This document shows, one piece after another, positions 14,968-23,734 of a stretch of 48,007 nt of DNA. The stretch covers positions 1 through 48,007 of IMG/VR virus record IMGVR_UViG_3300046507_000648; one strand, given 5' to 3'. The DNA comes from a virus. A program made the position numbers and the translations under genes. Positions within the stretch are counted from its first letter, which is position 1; each line of letters opens with the position of its first letter. The notes below the pieces were generated by a model. The model was not told where the DNA came from, ran no database searches, and saw only the letters and a program-made list of their open reading frames with translations.

Positions 14968-16244
14968 CCAGTGCCGCTGTGAAGATGTCCGATGCCGAGA
15001 TCAAGCGGCAGGCTGCCGGCGATGTTCGGGATCTGCGCGACATCGAGAACCGTGGCCTGTACCTGCGCTTCACCCGGGCTCGCAAACGGGCGTCCTGGTA
15101 CTTGGTGGTGAAGGGTGAGTGGAAGCGAATAGGCGCCTTCCCTGACCTCAACACCAAGCAGGTGGTCGCGGCGCTGCCGGGCATCCGCTTGCGCCTTGAG
15201 GCTGGCGCTGGCGCAAACCTGTCGAAGTGGATCACCACCGGTGAGCTGCTGACCTGGTACGCCGAACGCATGGCCCGCGATCGTAACCTGTCCAGCAAGC
15301 GCAAGAAGACTGGTGCATCGCTGATTAAGTGCCACTTGATTCCGTGCTTGGGCACAGTGCCGATCGCCGACATCATCAAGGCGACCCTGGACTACAAGTT
15401 CATGTGGCCGCTGCAGGAAAAGATCAGCCTTGACTACGTGCGGTCGGCATTCCAGCTGCTGGCCCTGGCGTTTCGTCAGGCGTTCAAGCTGGGTCATATC
15501 TCATCCAATCCGATGGCGGCGATCAAGTTCCACGACTTCTCCAAGGCCAAGGTGTGGGTGAAGCCGTCTCGTCTGCGTGGCGTGCAGTTGCAGGGTCTGC
15601 TGGAGCAGTTGGTCGCCGTCATGGTGTCTGCGCCATTGGATGCCATGCTCGCGTTGATGATGCTTTGCCACGGCACGCGCATCGGCGAAACCCGGCAGGC
15701 ACGTTGGTCACACATCAGCCTGGCTGAACGTGAGTGGTTCATTCCCGCTGAGCACACCAAGACCGGTGTCGAGCATCACCTGCCGCTGACCGAGCAGGTG
15801 TGTGCACTGCTGGTTCGGTACCGCGAGGGTCAGTACGCCCGAGGCTACGACGGCCAGTTCCTGTTCCCAGCGCGCAATGGCAAGGCCCTCAGTGAAGGTC
15901 AGGCCAGTGCCGTGTTCACCCGGTTGGGGCAGGGCGAGTGGACCAGCCATGACCTGCGCAAAGTAGCCCGGACCGGTTGGGCAGACATCGGCATCGACCA
16001 CCTGATCGGTGAGCTACTGATCAACCACGCCATGGGTCACAACGTGAAGGTGTACATCCAATCGGACGTGATGGGTCGCAAGCGTGATGCCTTGCAACAG
16101 TGGCACGACCATCTAGACCAGAAGGGTTTTGCCCTGATTCACGGATTGACCGGCTTTAGATTCGGAGATTCCGGTAATTCGCTGGAAGCCGCAGAACATA
16201 AGGCCTGCGAGGCCATTCAAGAATCAACCATAGGCGAGGTTTAA
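14964..16244 (+). CDS. Second tyrosine recombinase within the replication module
   Basis: 426 residues from the ATG overlapping the previous stop. Catalytic set: R239 (CHGTRIGETRQARW), K266 (HTKTG), H329-x-x-R332 (SHDLRKVARTGW), H355 (INHAMGH) and Y364 (KVYIQSD). It resembles integrases with a DUF4102-like N-terminus yet sits 13 kb from the att site and points the other way from int. A role in resolving genome multimers or in recombination is more likely than integration. Confidence 0.85.
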   Translation: MTSAAVKMSDAEIKRQAAGDVRDLRDIENRGLYLRFTRARKRASWYLVVKGEWKRIGAFPDLNTKQVVAALPGIRLRLEAGAGANLSKWITTGELLTWYAERMARDRNLSSKRKKTGASLIKCHLIPCLGTVPIADIIKATLDYKFMWPLQEKISLDYVRSAFQLLALAFRQAFKLGHISSNPMAAIKFHDFSKAKVWVKPSRLRGVQLQGLLEQLVAVMVSAPLDAMLALMMLCHGTRIGETRQARWSHISLAEREWFIPAEHTKTGVEHHLPLTEQVCALLVRYREGQYARGYDGQFLFPARNGKALSEGQASAVFTRLGQGEWTSHDLRKVARTGWADIGIDHLIGELLINHAMGHNVKVYIQSDVMGRKRDALQQWHDHLDQKGFALIHGLTGFRFGDSGNSLEAAEHKACEAIQESTIGEV

Positions 16245-16246
16245 AA

Positions 16247-16564
16247 ATGATGAAAAAGCAGCATGGACCCGCCTTCCGCCGGGAGTTGAAGTTCATCGTT
16301 GAGTGCAACATCTGCCGAGGCACCGGAATTTTCACCGGTGTCTTCCACCAGATGACCTGCGAAAACTGTCACGCCTCGGGCTGGGTGTGCGGCCATACCC
16401 TGCAGACCTTGCCGCTTATCGATGTCGTGCAGGTGCTCAACACAAGGCTGCGGGAAGCCTTTGAGGAAATTGCCAAGGCGCGTCAGGTCATCGGCGGTGC
16501 CCACGAACAATACGAACGGAACAACCGCCGCGGCGCCGGCGGATCGAACTTCACAGGGGATTGA
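16247..16564 (+). CDS. Zinc-ribbon phage protein
   Basis: 105 residues with C-N-I-C and C-E-N-C knuckles (ECNICRGTGIFTG...MTCENCHASGWVC) as in DnaJ-type zinc fingers, followed by a helix. Expected to bind one zinc ion. It may aid binding to nucleic acid or protein; position just before the presumed late regulator. Confidence 0.75.
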   Translation: MMKKQHGPAFRRELKFIVECNICRGTGIFTGVFHQMTCENCHASGWVCGHTLQTLPLIDVVQVLNTRLREAFEEIAKARQVIGGAHEQYERNNRRGAGGSNFTGD

Positions 16565-16567
16565 GAC

Positions 16568-17131
16568 ATGGGCATCTATAAAGACGTGATGGGCACCCTG
16601 GTACGGGTACTGGCCGCCGACAACATCGACAACAGCACCAAGCAGTCATGGCAGAAGCTGATCGATGCCGATCTTCGACAGGGCGGTACCGGCAGCTCCA
16701 TCTCCGTGCGCGACAAGTTCGATTACGACTGCTGCCTTTATGCACTGTTGCACCGCAACCTCGGTGCCGCCCATTGGGATGTGCTGGTCGCGAAATATTC
16801 GACCCACAAGGCCAACAAGGTCGGGGCTATTGGCCGCCTGGCCAGTCGCATTGCATCACCAGCCCCGGAGCTCTTCATATATAAGGCGCTCACCGCGTGG
16901 GCTATCCCACAACTCAAGGGCCTTCAGACGGGCAAGCGCTCAACCGACATGATCGTGCTGCCGGCTGAGTTCTACGATATGAACGCTTGGGATCCAGATG
17001 CCAACCCAGAGCGCACTCGCTACCGCTGGAGAGACGGCATCAAGAAGCGTTTGGAGACGCTGGAAGAGGCGGCGGTTATACATGCCACCGAGATATTCGA
17101 CCTCGAGGAAATCTTTGTCGATGCCGCTTGA
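16568..17131 (+). CDS. Probable late-gene regulator (antiterminator Q position)
   Basis: 187 residues, mostly helical (MGIYKDVMGTLVRVLAADNID...). Last gene before the terminators at 17201 and the holin genes, exactly where lambda places Q. Segments such as WDVLVAKYSTHKANKVGAIGRLA look like an antitermination-type fold, but I cannot match a named family with certainty. Late genes here carry many internal terminators, so an antiterminator is needed. Confidence 0.45.
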   Translation: MGIYKDVMGTLVRVLAADNIDNSTKQSWQKLIDADLRQGGTGSSISVRDKFDYDCCLYALLHRNLGAAHWDVLVAKYSTHKANKVGAIGRLASRIASPAPELFIYKALTAWAIPQLKGLQTGKRSTDMIVLPAEFYDMNAWDPDANPERTRYRWRDGIKKRLETLEEAAVIHATEIFDLEEIFVDAA

Positions 17132-17200
17132 CCAAGTGGCAGAATGGCCGTAAATTCATCCCATAATGTCGATCTTGCGCGTTATGAGAGACGACACATA

Positions 17201-17226
17201 AAGCCCAGCCACTCGCTGGGCTTTTT
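17201..17226 (+). terminator. Terminator after the Q-position gene
   Basis: Nine-base stem AAGCCCAGC-cactc-GCTGGGCTT then TTTGCT. A second hairpin follows at 17240. Confidence 0.7.
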
Positions 17227-17239
17227 GCTATCTGCCCCA

Positions 17240-17264
17240 AAAGCCTCGCCATCGTGCGGGGCTT
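17240..17264 (+). terminator. Second hairpin in tandem
   Basis: AAGCCTCGC-catcgt-GCGGGGCTT, nine pairs with one G-U. No T run follows, so it is a weaker terminator or part of a late-leader structure. Otherwise 17132-17355 has no gene. Confidence 0.5.
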
Positions 17265-17355
17265 TGTCGTTTTCGGCCCCACCACACCCATTGCTCCGAG
17301 CTGGGAGTGCTGCTGGAGCCGGATTTAACTCGCTCCCCGAGAGGGAGGACGCTGG

Positions 17356-17685
17356 ATGCCACATATGCCAGATAAACCGGACACCTGGCTGATCGTCATG
17401 GCCTGGCTCAGTCAGCATGCCCCGATGTTTTACGCAGCAACCCTATCGTGCTGGATTGCTTTCTTGCGGGTCATCTATGGCGGCGGTGACCGGCGACAAG
17501 CCCTGTTGGAGTCGTGCCTTTGTGGTGCGATCACTGCCGGGGCATTCCCTCTGCTCGAATACTTCAATCTGCCTTCAAGCCTTGCCGCAGCCATGGGCGC
17601 CATCATCGGCACCATGGGCGTGAAGAAGGTTGCATCGTTGGCTGAGCGATTCACTGACTTGAAATTGCCCAAGCGGCAGGAGTAA
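17356..17685 (+). CDS. Holin (lambda-type, phage_holin_3)
   Basis: 109 residues, start at 17356 after GGGAGG. Three hydrophobic segments: APMFYAATLSCWIAFLRVIYGG, ALLESCLCGAITAGAFPLLEYF and LAAAMGAIIGTMGVKKV, with a charged C-terminus. It would form the membrane lesion that ends the lytic cycle. The matching cell-wall hydrolase is 24 kb away at 41956. Confidence 0.85.
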   Translation: MPHMPDKPDTWLIVMAWLSQHAPMFYAATLSCWIAFLRVIYGGGDRRQALLESCLCGAITAGAFPLLEYFNLPSSLAAAMGAIIGTMGVKKVASLAERFTDLKLPKRQE

Positions 17686-17688
17686 CCG

Positions 17689-17883
17689 ATGCAACTGATC
17701 GACAACTGGAAACAAGCGCTGAGCATGTCCAGCGTGCAGGCAGGCGGCGCGATCGCTGCTCTGGGCGTGGCTGAGCAGATGATGCCTTCCCTTCAAGCTG
17801 TGCTGCCGCCGATTGCCTATGGCGTGTTGGGCCTGTTGGTGATGGTTGCACGTGTGATCCTTCAGCCGAAGCTGAGTGAGTAG
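17689..17883 (+). CDS. Small membrane protein, second holin or antiholin candidate
   Basis: 64 residues with two hydrophobic helices (VQAGGAIAALGVAEQMM and PIAYGVLGLLVMVARVIL). Begins 3 bp after the holin stop. Similar small proteins (DUF7940-like) accompany Pseudomonas phage holins. It may tune lysis time. Confidence 0.7.
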   Translation: MQLIDNWKQALSMSSVQAGGAIAALGVAEQMMPSLQAVLPPIAYGVLGLLVMVARVILQPKLSE

Positions 17884-17966
17884 GAGTCGGGTGATGGCTC
17901 AGCTTCGGGGGGTGGGAACCCATCAGATTCCCTTGGTTATATATTTATATATAGATCACTCACCAC

Positions 17967-18554
17967 TCACCACTTACCGTTACAGTTGGAAGTGCCGATT
18001 GGGTTACCGTACCAAGCTTCGGTAACTTTAGTTCCGGCAGGTATGTAAACAAAATTGGCTTTTCCGAGTTTGTTGTTGAGCTGAGGGATTAGCTCTGATT
18101 TTGAATTGCTAAGTTTTACATGGATGTCTTGTGCGCAATTGTAGTTAATTAAAGTCCAGGTTCGGTTGTTCCAGTGTTGTATTACAAGTGATTGATATGC
18201 ATTGCCTAAATCGCTCGGCTTGTAGTCGCCCTGATGTCTCCAAACTATGCTTGAGCTGATAGCTGAACTGCACCCAATTGTTATGCGGCTCTGTTCGGGT
18301 GATATTTTGTACGGCTCTAGTTTTGGCGGTATACTGCCGTTTGCCTTTGTTATGAGTACTACAACCCAGCCAGCGGAAGTAGGGGCGCCGATATAACCGA
18401 GTTCGACATTGTTTCCGCCATTTTCACAGGAATCAGTGAGAGTTATTGTCGGATTGAAATTTTCGGAAGTCTGATTTTCCTCTCGGACGGGTAAGGCGGC
18501 ATTTGCTGTGGAGAACATTGCACTAGTGATTAACGCTGGGACTATGTACTTCAT
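17967..18554 (-). CDS. Secreted moron protein
   Basis: 195 residues, start ATG after AAGGAG. Signal peptide MKYIVPALITSAMFSTANA with cleavage expected after A19. The mature part is beta-rich with four cysteines (DSCENGG, IGCSSA, NYNCAQD, SNCNGKW) that could make two disulfides in the periplasm. It is AT-rich and runs against the late operon, so it is an acquired gene probably expressed in the lysogen. No family is recognised. Confidence 0.75.
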   Translation of the reverse strand: MKYIVPALITSAMFSTANAALPVREENQTSENFNPTITLTDSCENGGNNVELGYIGAPTSAGWVVVLITKANGSIPPKLEPYKISPEQSRITIGCSSAISSSIVWRHQGDYKPSDLGNAYQSLVIQHWNNRTWTLINYNCAQDIHVKLSNSKSELIPQLNNKLGKANFVYIPAGTKVTEAWYGNPIGTSNCNGKW

Positions 18555-18868
18555 CTGACTATGCTCCTTGTGATCGCTTCACGATTAAGTATGCTGGGAC
18601 TGGGCGTAGAGCGGCGATTTCGGTAGCTACCATTGCACGGTGTGCAATGCATGGACGTTAGCTTATTTTTAGCTGTGGGGGCGTTGTTAGAGTGGCAGTG
18701 AGTATTTTTTACTGTGCTGAAATAGCAAAACGGATTGACATTCCTAGCCAGTAAAAAAGGGGAAAATCGCGATCCAGTGACATTGCACAGTTGCAAGGAT
18801 GGGTTTTGATGGCATGTTCAGGATTCGCTACCCGGCGCGAGTGGCTAACGAGTGGAGTGAAGTTGCAT
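18555..18868. other. Divergent promoter region of the secreted moron
   Basis: About 310 bp with no supported gene. It contains an inverted repeat around TTGCACGGTGTGCAA (18633-18647) and should hold the minus-strand promoter for the moron. TGCACAGTTGCA at 18784 is a further short palindrome. Confidence 0.4.
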
Positions 18869-19048
18869 ATGATCGGGCAAGCAATCTCCTATCTCGCTGG
18901 GATACTAAGCGAACAGAAGAAGCAGACAGCGATCCTCGAGCGGATGGCAGAGCAACATAGCCTGCTGATCCAGGCGATGGCCGAGGATGCACCTGAAGAG
19001 CCCGATGCGCAGCCTCTCACCTACATGGATGGCAAACCATGCCGATGA
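18869..19048 (+). CDS. Small phage protein before HNH endonuclease
   Basis: 59 residues from ATG 18869 after GGAGTGA. The product (MIGQAISYLAGILSEQKKQTAILERMAEQHSLLIQAMAED...) is a helical coiled coil ending in TYMDGKPCR. Longer starts upstream are not supported. It overlaps the HNH gene by 10 bp. Found at this site in Pseudomonas phages; function unknown. Confidence 0.65.
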   Translation: MIGQAISYLAGILSEQKKQTAILERMAEQHSLLIQAMAEDAPEEPDAQPLTYMDGKPCR

Positions 19049-19413
19049 GGCCGCAGAAACCATGCAACGCCCAAGGTTGCAACGTGCTGACCCGCAACCC
19101 TCGCTACTGTGATGATCATGCTCACCTACTGAAGAGCACGGCCCGGGCCAAGCCTCGGGAGAGCAGCACCAAGCGACACTACAACTACAAGTGGCAGCAG
19201 GCACGGGCTGGCTTCCTCGCGAAGCATCCGCTCTGTCATCATTGCTCGGCGCGTGGGTTGGTGGTTGTGGCCACCGATGTCGACCACATAATCCCTCACA
19301 AGAGCGACATGGTCCTGTTCTGGGAGAAGACCAACTGGCAGAGCCTATGCGGACCGTGCCACTCGGCTAAGACGGCCGCCGAAGACGGTGGATTCGGAAA
19401 TGCGAGGCGCTGA
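19039..19413 (+). CDS. HNH endonuclease
   Basis: 124 residues with the HNH core: CHHCSARG, VDHIIPHKSDM, then LFWEKTNWQSLCGPCHSAKTAAED. The cysteine pairs bind a structural zinc and the DH forms the nickase site. HNH proteins next to terminases aid cos cutting in HK97-type phages; this one precedes the terminase small subunit gene. Confidence 0.9.
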   Translation: MPMRPQKPCNAQGCNVLTRNPRYCDDHAHLLKSTARAKPRESSTKRHYNYKWQQARAGFLAKHPLCHHCSARGLVVVATDVDHIIPHKSDMVLFWEKTNWQSLCGPCHSAKTAAEDGGFGNARR

Positions 19414-19572
19414 AAGCAGAAAAACCCCGAAAAAACAGTGAAATTCGACCAAATGAGAGCGATTCCCGCTCACGAGGAGGGGGAGGGTCGAAAGTCTGGG
19501 GCTTTTGGCTTCTAGACCGCGCCCTCAGGTCTTCTTGCTCGACCGCGAAATTAAAAAATCAGGAGTTGCGCG
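19414..19572 (+). other. Candidate cos region
   Basis: 159 bp between HNH and terminase small subunit genes. It includes a G-rich run (GAGGAGGGGGAGGGTCGAAA, 19473-19492), then GTCTGGGG and an imperfect pairing toward GACCGCGCCC. This is the expected place for the packaging cut, but the exact ends cannot be read from sequence. Confidence 0.4.
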
Positions 19573-20058
19573 ATGGGGGGCACCGCCACGGTCGCCGGCC
19601 GTGGTCGCAAACCCAAGCCGACGGCCCAGAAAAAACTTGCTGGAAACCCCGGCAAGCGGGCCTTGAATGAGGCCGAACCACAATTTTCTACGGTCACAAA
19701 TATCGATCCGCCCGAGTGGCTGAGCGAACGCGCCGCCACCATGTGGAGGATGCTGATACCAGAATTATTGCGCGAGCATGTTGTTGCGCTTACCGATCTG
19801 CACAACGTCGAAGCGTTCTGCACTGCCTATGACAAGTGGCGGATGGCCGAAGAGGCGGTCCAGAAGTTCGGGATCGTCGTTGAGTCCTCCCAGGGCAGCC
19901 CCATGAAGAACCCGGCATTGACCGCCGCGAACGAATCGATGCGGCAACTGGTGACGTTCGGTTCATTGCTTGGTCTGGATCCGTCCAGTCGAAGCCGAAT
20001 CATCGGCGGCAACAAGCAAACCTCAACCAACGAATTCGCCAAACTACTGAGTTCCTGA
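19573..20058 (+). CDS. Terminase small subunit (P27 family)
   Basis: 161 residues. P27-type features: [21 protein letters not shown] at the N-terminus, [20 protein letters not shown], then [28 protein letters not shown]. Binds the cos region and starts DNA packaging with the large subunit, whose start overlaps its stop by one base (TGATG). Confidence 0.92.
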   Translation: MGGTATVAGRGRKPKPTAQKKLAGNPGKRALNEAEPQFSTVTNIDPPEWLSERAATMWRMLIPELLREHVVALTDLHNVEAFCTAYDKWRMAEEAVQKFGIVVESSQGSPMKNPALTAANESMRQLVTFGSLLGLDPSSRSRIIGGNKQTSTNEFAKLLSS

Positions 20059-21779
20059 TGACCAAAGCCACTTATGCCAATGTCGATAAGGCGATGGCGT
20101 GGGCTCGGTCTGTTTTGCGCGGCAAGGTGCCGGCGTGCCGCTACATCCACCAGGCGATTCAACGACACTTTGACGACTTGGCCGCCAGCCGTAAGCGCGG
20201 GTTTCGCTTCAAGTTCGATCCGGCCAAGGCCGAAAAAAAGCTCAAGCTGATGCAGCTGCTCCCGCACACGAAAGGGGAGTGGGCATTCAAGCGTCAGCTC
20301 ATCACCTTGGAACCTTGGCAGTTGTTTGGCTTGGCCGTCACCTTTGGCTGGGTCAAGAAGAAGGGCGGCCACCGCCGTTTCCGCGAAAGCTACTGGGAGG
20401 TCCCGCGTAAGAATGGGAAGTCGGTTGTTGCCGGTGGCGTAGGCATCAGCATGTTCGTTGCGGACGGTGAGTTCGGCGCCGAGGTGTATGCCGGCGCGAC
20501 CACTGAGAAACAGGCATGGGAAGTTTTCCGCCCGGCCAAGTTGATGGTGAGCAAGTCGCCCATGCTCGTGGAGGCCGCAGGGATTGAGGTCAATGCCTCG
20601 AACATGAACATTCCCTCCGACTTCAGCCGCTTCGAGCCACTGATCGGCAACCCCGGTGATGGTGCGTCTCCCAGCTGTGCGATCGTCGACGAATACCACG
20701 AACACCCGACATCGGCCCAGTACGACACGATGCTGACCGGCATGGGCGCTCGTCGCCAGCCGCTGATGTTCATCATCACCACCGCCGGCGCCGACATCGA
20801 GGGTCCTTGCTACGACAAGCGCCGCCAGGTGATCGAGATGCTGGAGGGCACGGTGCCCGACGAGGAATTGTTCGGCTGGATCTGGACACTCGATGAAGGT
20901 GACGACTGGACGGATCCGAAGATGTTGGCCAAGGCCAATCCGAACCATGGGGTCTCAGTCTTCCAGGAGTACTTGGAGAGCCAGCAGGCCCGAGCAATTC
21001 GCTCTGCACGGTTCACCAACACCTTCAAGACAAAGCATTTGAATCTGTGGGTGAGCGCCAAGGCTGGCTTCTACAACATGGAAAGCTGGAAGGCCTGCGA
21101 GGACTCCACGCTGACCCTCGAACAGTTCGAAGGCCAAGAATGGAATGCGGGCTTTGACTTGGCCCGCAAGCTCGACATGAACTCAAGGTCTCGTCTGTTC
21201 TGGCGTGAGATCGACGGAAAGATCCATTACTACAGCGTGGCCCCCAAGTTTTGGGTGCCATTCGACACCGCCTTCAACACCGACAATAAGCGCATGGCTG
21301 ATCGGTACCAGGCCTGGATTCACTCCAAACACCTGGAAGTAACTGATGGGGCCGAGATCGATTACCGCGAGATCCTCGAAGACACCAAGGAAGTGAATCA
21401 TCACGCCCCTGTGCGCGAGTGTCCGATTGACCCTCACGGCGCAACCGGTCTCAGTCATGACCTGGATGACCAAGGGTTCAACCCCATTACGATCACCCAA
21501 AATTACACCAACATGTCGGACCCAATGAAGGAGCTCGAAGCTGCCATTGAGGCTGGCCGGTTCCATCATGACGGAAACCCAATCATGACCTGGTGTATCG
21601 GCAACGTGATAGGCAAGAACCTGCCAGGGAACGATGACGTGGTGCGTCCAATTAAGCAGGGCGATGACAACAAGATTGACGGCGCTGTTGCGCTGATTAT
21701 GGCGATAGGCCGAGTCCTGGCGAATGCTGAGGTGCAAGGTTCTGTTGACGACTTTCTATCCAGACCGATGAGCATGTAA
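20058..21779 (+). CDS. Terminase large subunit
   Basis: 573 residues. ATPase: Walker A-like [13 protein letters not shown], Walker [12 protein letters not shown]. Nuclease: [20 protein letters not shown] region and C-terminal [11 protein letters not shown]. This is the Terminase_1 family used by HK97-like phages. It pumps DNA into the prohead and cuts it at cos. Confidence 0.95.
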   Translation: MTKATYANVDKAMAWARSVLRGKVPACRYIHQAIQRHFDDLAASRKRGFRFKFDPAKAEKKLKLMQLLPHTKGEWAFKRQLITLEPWQLFGLAVTFGWVKKKGGHRRFRESYWEVPRKNGKSVVAGGVGISMFVADGEFGAEVYAGATTEKQAWEVFRPAKLMVSKSPMLVEAAGIEVNASNMNIPSDFSRFEPLIGNPGDGASPSCAIVDEYHEHPTSAQYDTMLTGMGARRQPLMFIITTAGADIEGPCYDKRRQVIEMLEGTVPDEELFGWIWTLDEGDDWTDPKMLAKANPNHGVSVFQEYLESQQARAIRSARFTNTFKTKHLNLWVSAKAGFYNMESWKACEDSTLTLEQFEGQEWNAGFDLARKLDMNSRSRLFWREIDGKIHYYSVAPKFWVPFDTAFNTDNKRMADRYQAWIHSKHLEVTDGAEIDYREILEDTKEVNHHAPVRECPIDPHGATGLSHDLDDQGFNPITITQNYTNMSDPMKELEAAIEAGRFHHDGNPIMTWCIGNVIGKNLPGNDDVVRPIKQGDDNKIDGAVALIMAIGRVLANAEVQGSVDDFLSRPMSM

Positions 21780-23050
21780 TGGCAGACACCGACTACAGCA
21801 TTGACCTGCGCACCCGCAGCCCCTTCTGGGCGCGCATGGCGAGCTTTTTCGTCGGCGGCCGGCTCGTCACTCCGGAGAAGGGATCACAGACCGGGCCGGT
21901 GTCGGCATCCGGAGTGGTTGGTGACTCTGTTGTCAATGACGAGCGCTCGCTACAGATATCCACGGTTTTCGCCTGCGTACGCTTGATCTCGAGCGTTACG
22001 GCCTGCATGCCCTTGGACGTCTTTGAGACCAAGGGGGATGACCGCGAGAAGGTTGGGCTGGACAATCCGTTAGCGCGCCTTCTGCGATACAGCCCCAACC
22101 AATACATGACCGCGTTCGACTTCCGCGTTTCGATGACCATGCAGCTTTGCTACTACGGCAACGCCTACGCCTTGATCGAGCGTAACAGTGTCGGCGACGT
22201 GATCAGCCTCGTTCCCCTTATGTCGGTCAACATGGATGTCCGGCTCGAAGGGAAGCGAGTTGTCTACCGGTACCGCCGGGACAATGAGTACGCCGACTTC
22301 AAGCAGAGTGAAATCTTCCACCTCAAGGGATTCGGTTTCAACGGCCTGGTAGGCCTTTCGCCGATCGCTTTTGCAGCCAAGACGGCCGGCGTCGCAGTGG
22401 CGATGGAGGATCAGCAGCGCGACTTCTATGCCAATGGTGCGAAGTCACCGCAGTTGCTGATGACCGGTGAAGGAAAGGTTCTCAACAAAGAGCAGCGCGC
22501 CCAGGTTGAGGAAAACTTCAAAGAGATATCTGGCGGACCGGTCAAAAAGCGCCTTTGGATTCTTGAAGGCGGGTTCACCACTCAAGCCATCGGTGTAAGC
22601 CCGCAAGACGCGGAAACCATGGCGGCTCGAAAGTTTCAGGTCAGCGAGCTGGCTCGTTTCTTCGGTGTGCCGCCACATTTGGTGGGAGATGTTGAGAAAT
22701 CCACCAGCTGGGGTTCCGGGATTGAGCAGCAGAACCTTGGATTTCTTCAGTACAGCCTGGATGCGTACTTAGAGATTTGGGAAGGCTGCATCCTGCGATG
22801 GTTGGTTAAACCTGCTGATCTGGGACGTATCCACGCCGAGCACAATCGCGACGGGCTCCTGAGCGGGGACTCTACGGCACGAGCAAATTACATGAAAACC
22901 CTTGTCGACACGGGCCTGCTCACAATCAATGAAGGGCGCCGTGTGAATAACAGGCCACCGGTTGATGGTGGCGATGTAGCCACTCGGCAGTCACAGAATA
23001 TTCCGCTCACACAACTCGGCCAAACGAACCCCGCCCCCAGCGGGGTTTAG
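21779..23050 (+). CDS. Portal protein (HK97 family)
   Basis: 423 residues. Portal signatures: SLQISTVFACVRLISS, PNQYMTAFDFRVSMTMQLCYYGNAYALIER, IFHLKGFGFNGLVGLSPI and FGVPPHLVGDVEKSTSWGSGIEQQNLGFL. It forms the 12-mer gate for DNA. Start overlaps the terminase stop by one base. A terminator hairpin overlaps its last codons. Confidence 0.95.
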   Translation: MADTDYSIDLRTRSPFWARMASFFVGGRLVTPEKGSQTGPVSASGVVGDSVVNDERSLQISTVFACVRLISSVTACMPLDVFETKGDDREKVGLDNPLARLLRYSPNQYMTAFDFRVSMTMQLCYYGNAYALIERNSVGDVISLVPLMSVNMDVRLEGKRVVYRYRRDNEYADFKQSEIFHLKGFGFNGLVGLSPIAFAAKTAGVAVAMEDQQRDFYANGAKSPQLLMTGEGKVLNKEQRAQVEENFKEISGGPVKKRLWILEGGFTTQAIGVSPQDAETMAARKFQVSELARFFGVPPHLVGDVEKSTSWGSGIEQQNLGFLQYSLDAYLEIWEGCILRWLVKPADLGRIHAEHNRDGLLSGDSTARANYMKTLVDTGLLTINEGRRVNNRPPVDGGDVATRQSQNIPLTQLGQTNPAPSGV

Positions 23051-23055
23051 TTTTT
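23027..23055 (+). terminator. Hairpin overlapping the portal stop
   Basis: Perfect 8-bp stem AACCCCGC-cccca-GCGGGGTT, then TAGTTTTT. CTGGAG and the next ATG follow at once. Confidence 0.7.
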
Positions 23056-23068
23056 CTGGAGCTACCCA

Positions 23069-23731
23069 ATGTCCAATATTCAAAAGACCTTGGCCTTTGA
23101 TCAGGTCGAGATCAAGTTCGATTCGTCTGGAAAAACGGGGACGTTCGAAGGTTACGCGAGCGTCTTCGGCGTTGTCGACAGTGACGGCGACATCATCATG
23201 CCTGGCGCATTCAAGAAAGCGCTCTCGAGCCAGAGCCGTCAGGTTGGAATGTTTTTCAACCATCGAACCTGGGAGTTGCCGGTGGGCAAGTGGCTGTCCC
23301 TCGAAGAGGACAGCAAAGGGTTGCTCACGCGCGGCGAGTTGACTCCAGGGCTATCGGTTTCCACCGATCTGCGCGCAGCCATGGAGCACAAGACAGTCGA
23401 AGGCATGTCCGTCGGATTCACCGTCCTGAAAGACGACTTCGACCTGATCGGCACTGGGCGCGCGTTCAAAAATGTGCAGGCGCTTCGTGAGATCAGCATC
23501 TGCACCTTCCCTGCCAATGAGCAGGCGACTGTCGAGTCCATGAAGAGCCTGGATTCGATCACCACCATTCGCGACGTAGAGCACTGGCTGAGGGATTCGG
23601 CTGGTCTTTCAAAATCGCAAGCCTTGGGCTTTATCGCCCGAATCAAGTCCGCAGTTCGGAGCGATTCCGAAGGTGGCGAAATCACCGCGATTCTTAATCG
23701 CCTCAAAACCTTCCCAACTGTAGGAATCTGA
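23069..23731 (+). CDS. Prohead protease (HK97 family, U35)
   Basis: 220 residues. Motifs: FEGYASVFGVVDSDGDIIMPGAF, FFNHRTWELPVGKW (catalytic His), VEGMSVGFTVL (catalytic Ser) and REISICTFPANEQATV. It trims scaffold or capsid delta domain during head maturation. The SD is CTGGAG from the terminator-linked leader. Confidence 0.92.
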   Translation: MSNIQKTLAFDQVEIKFDSSGKTGTFEGYASVFGVVDSDGDIIMPGAFKKALSSQSRQVGMFFNHRTWELPVGKWLSLEEDSKGLLTRGELTPGLSVSTDLRAAMEHKTVEGMSVGFTVLKDDFDLIGTGRAFKNVQALREISICTFPANEQATVESMKSLDSITTIRDVEHWLRDSAGLSKSQALGFIARIKSAVRSDSEGGEITAILNRLKTFPTVGI

Positions 23732-23734
23732 ACT

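Noticed and set aside
17884-17966. AT-rich TTATATATTTATATATAG stretch as a promoter or origin
   Set aside because: Short, lies between two converging gene ends, and has no further support; probably a terminator-like spacer.
19827-20948. 373-codon minus-strand ORF opposite the terminase
   Set aside because: Shadow frame of the terminase gene.
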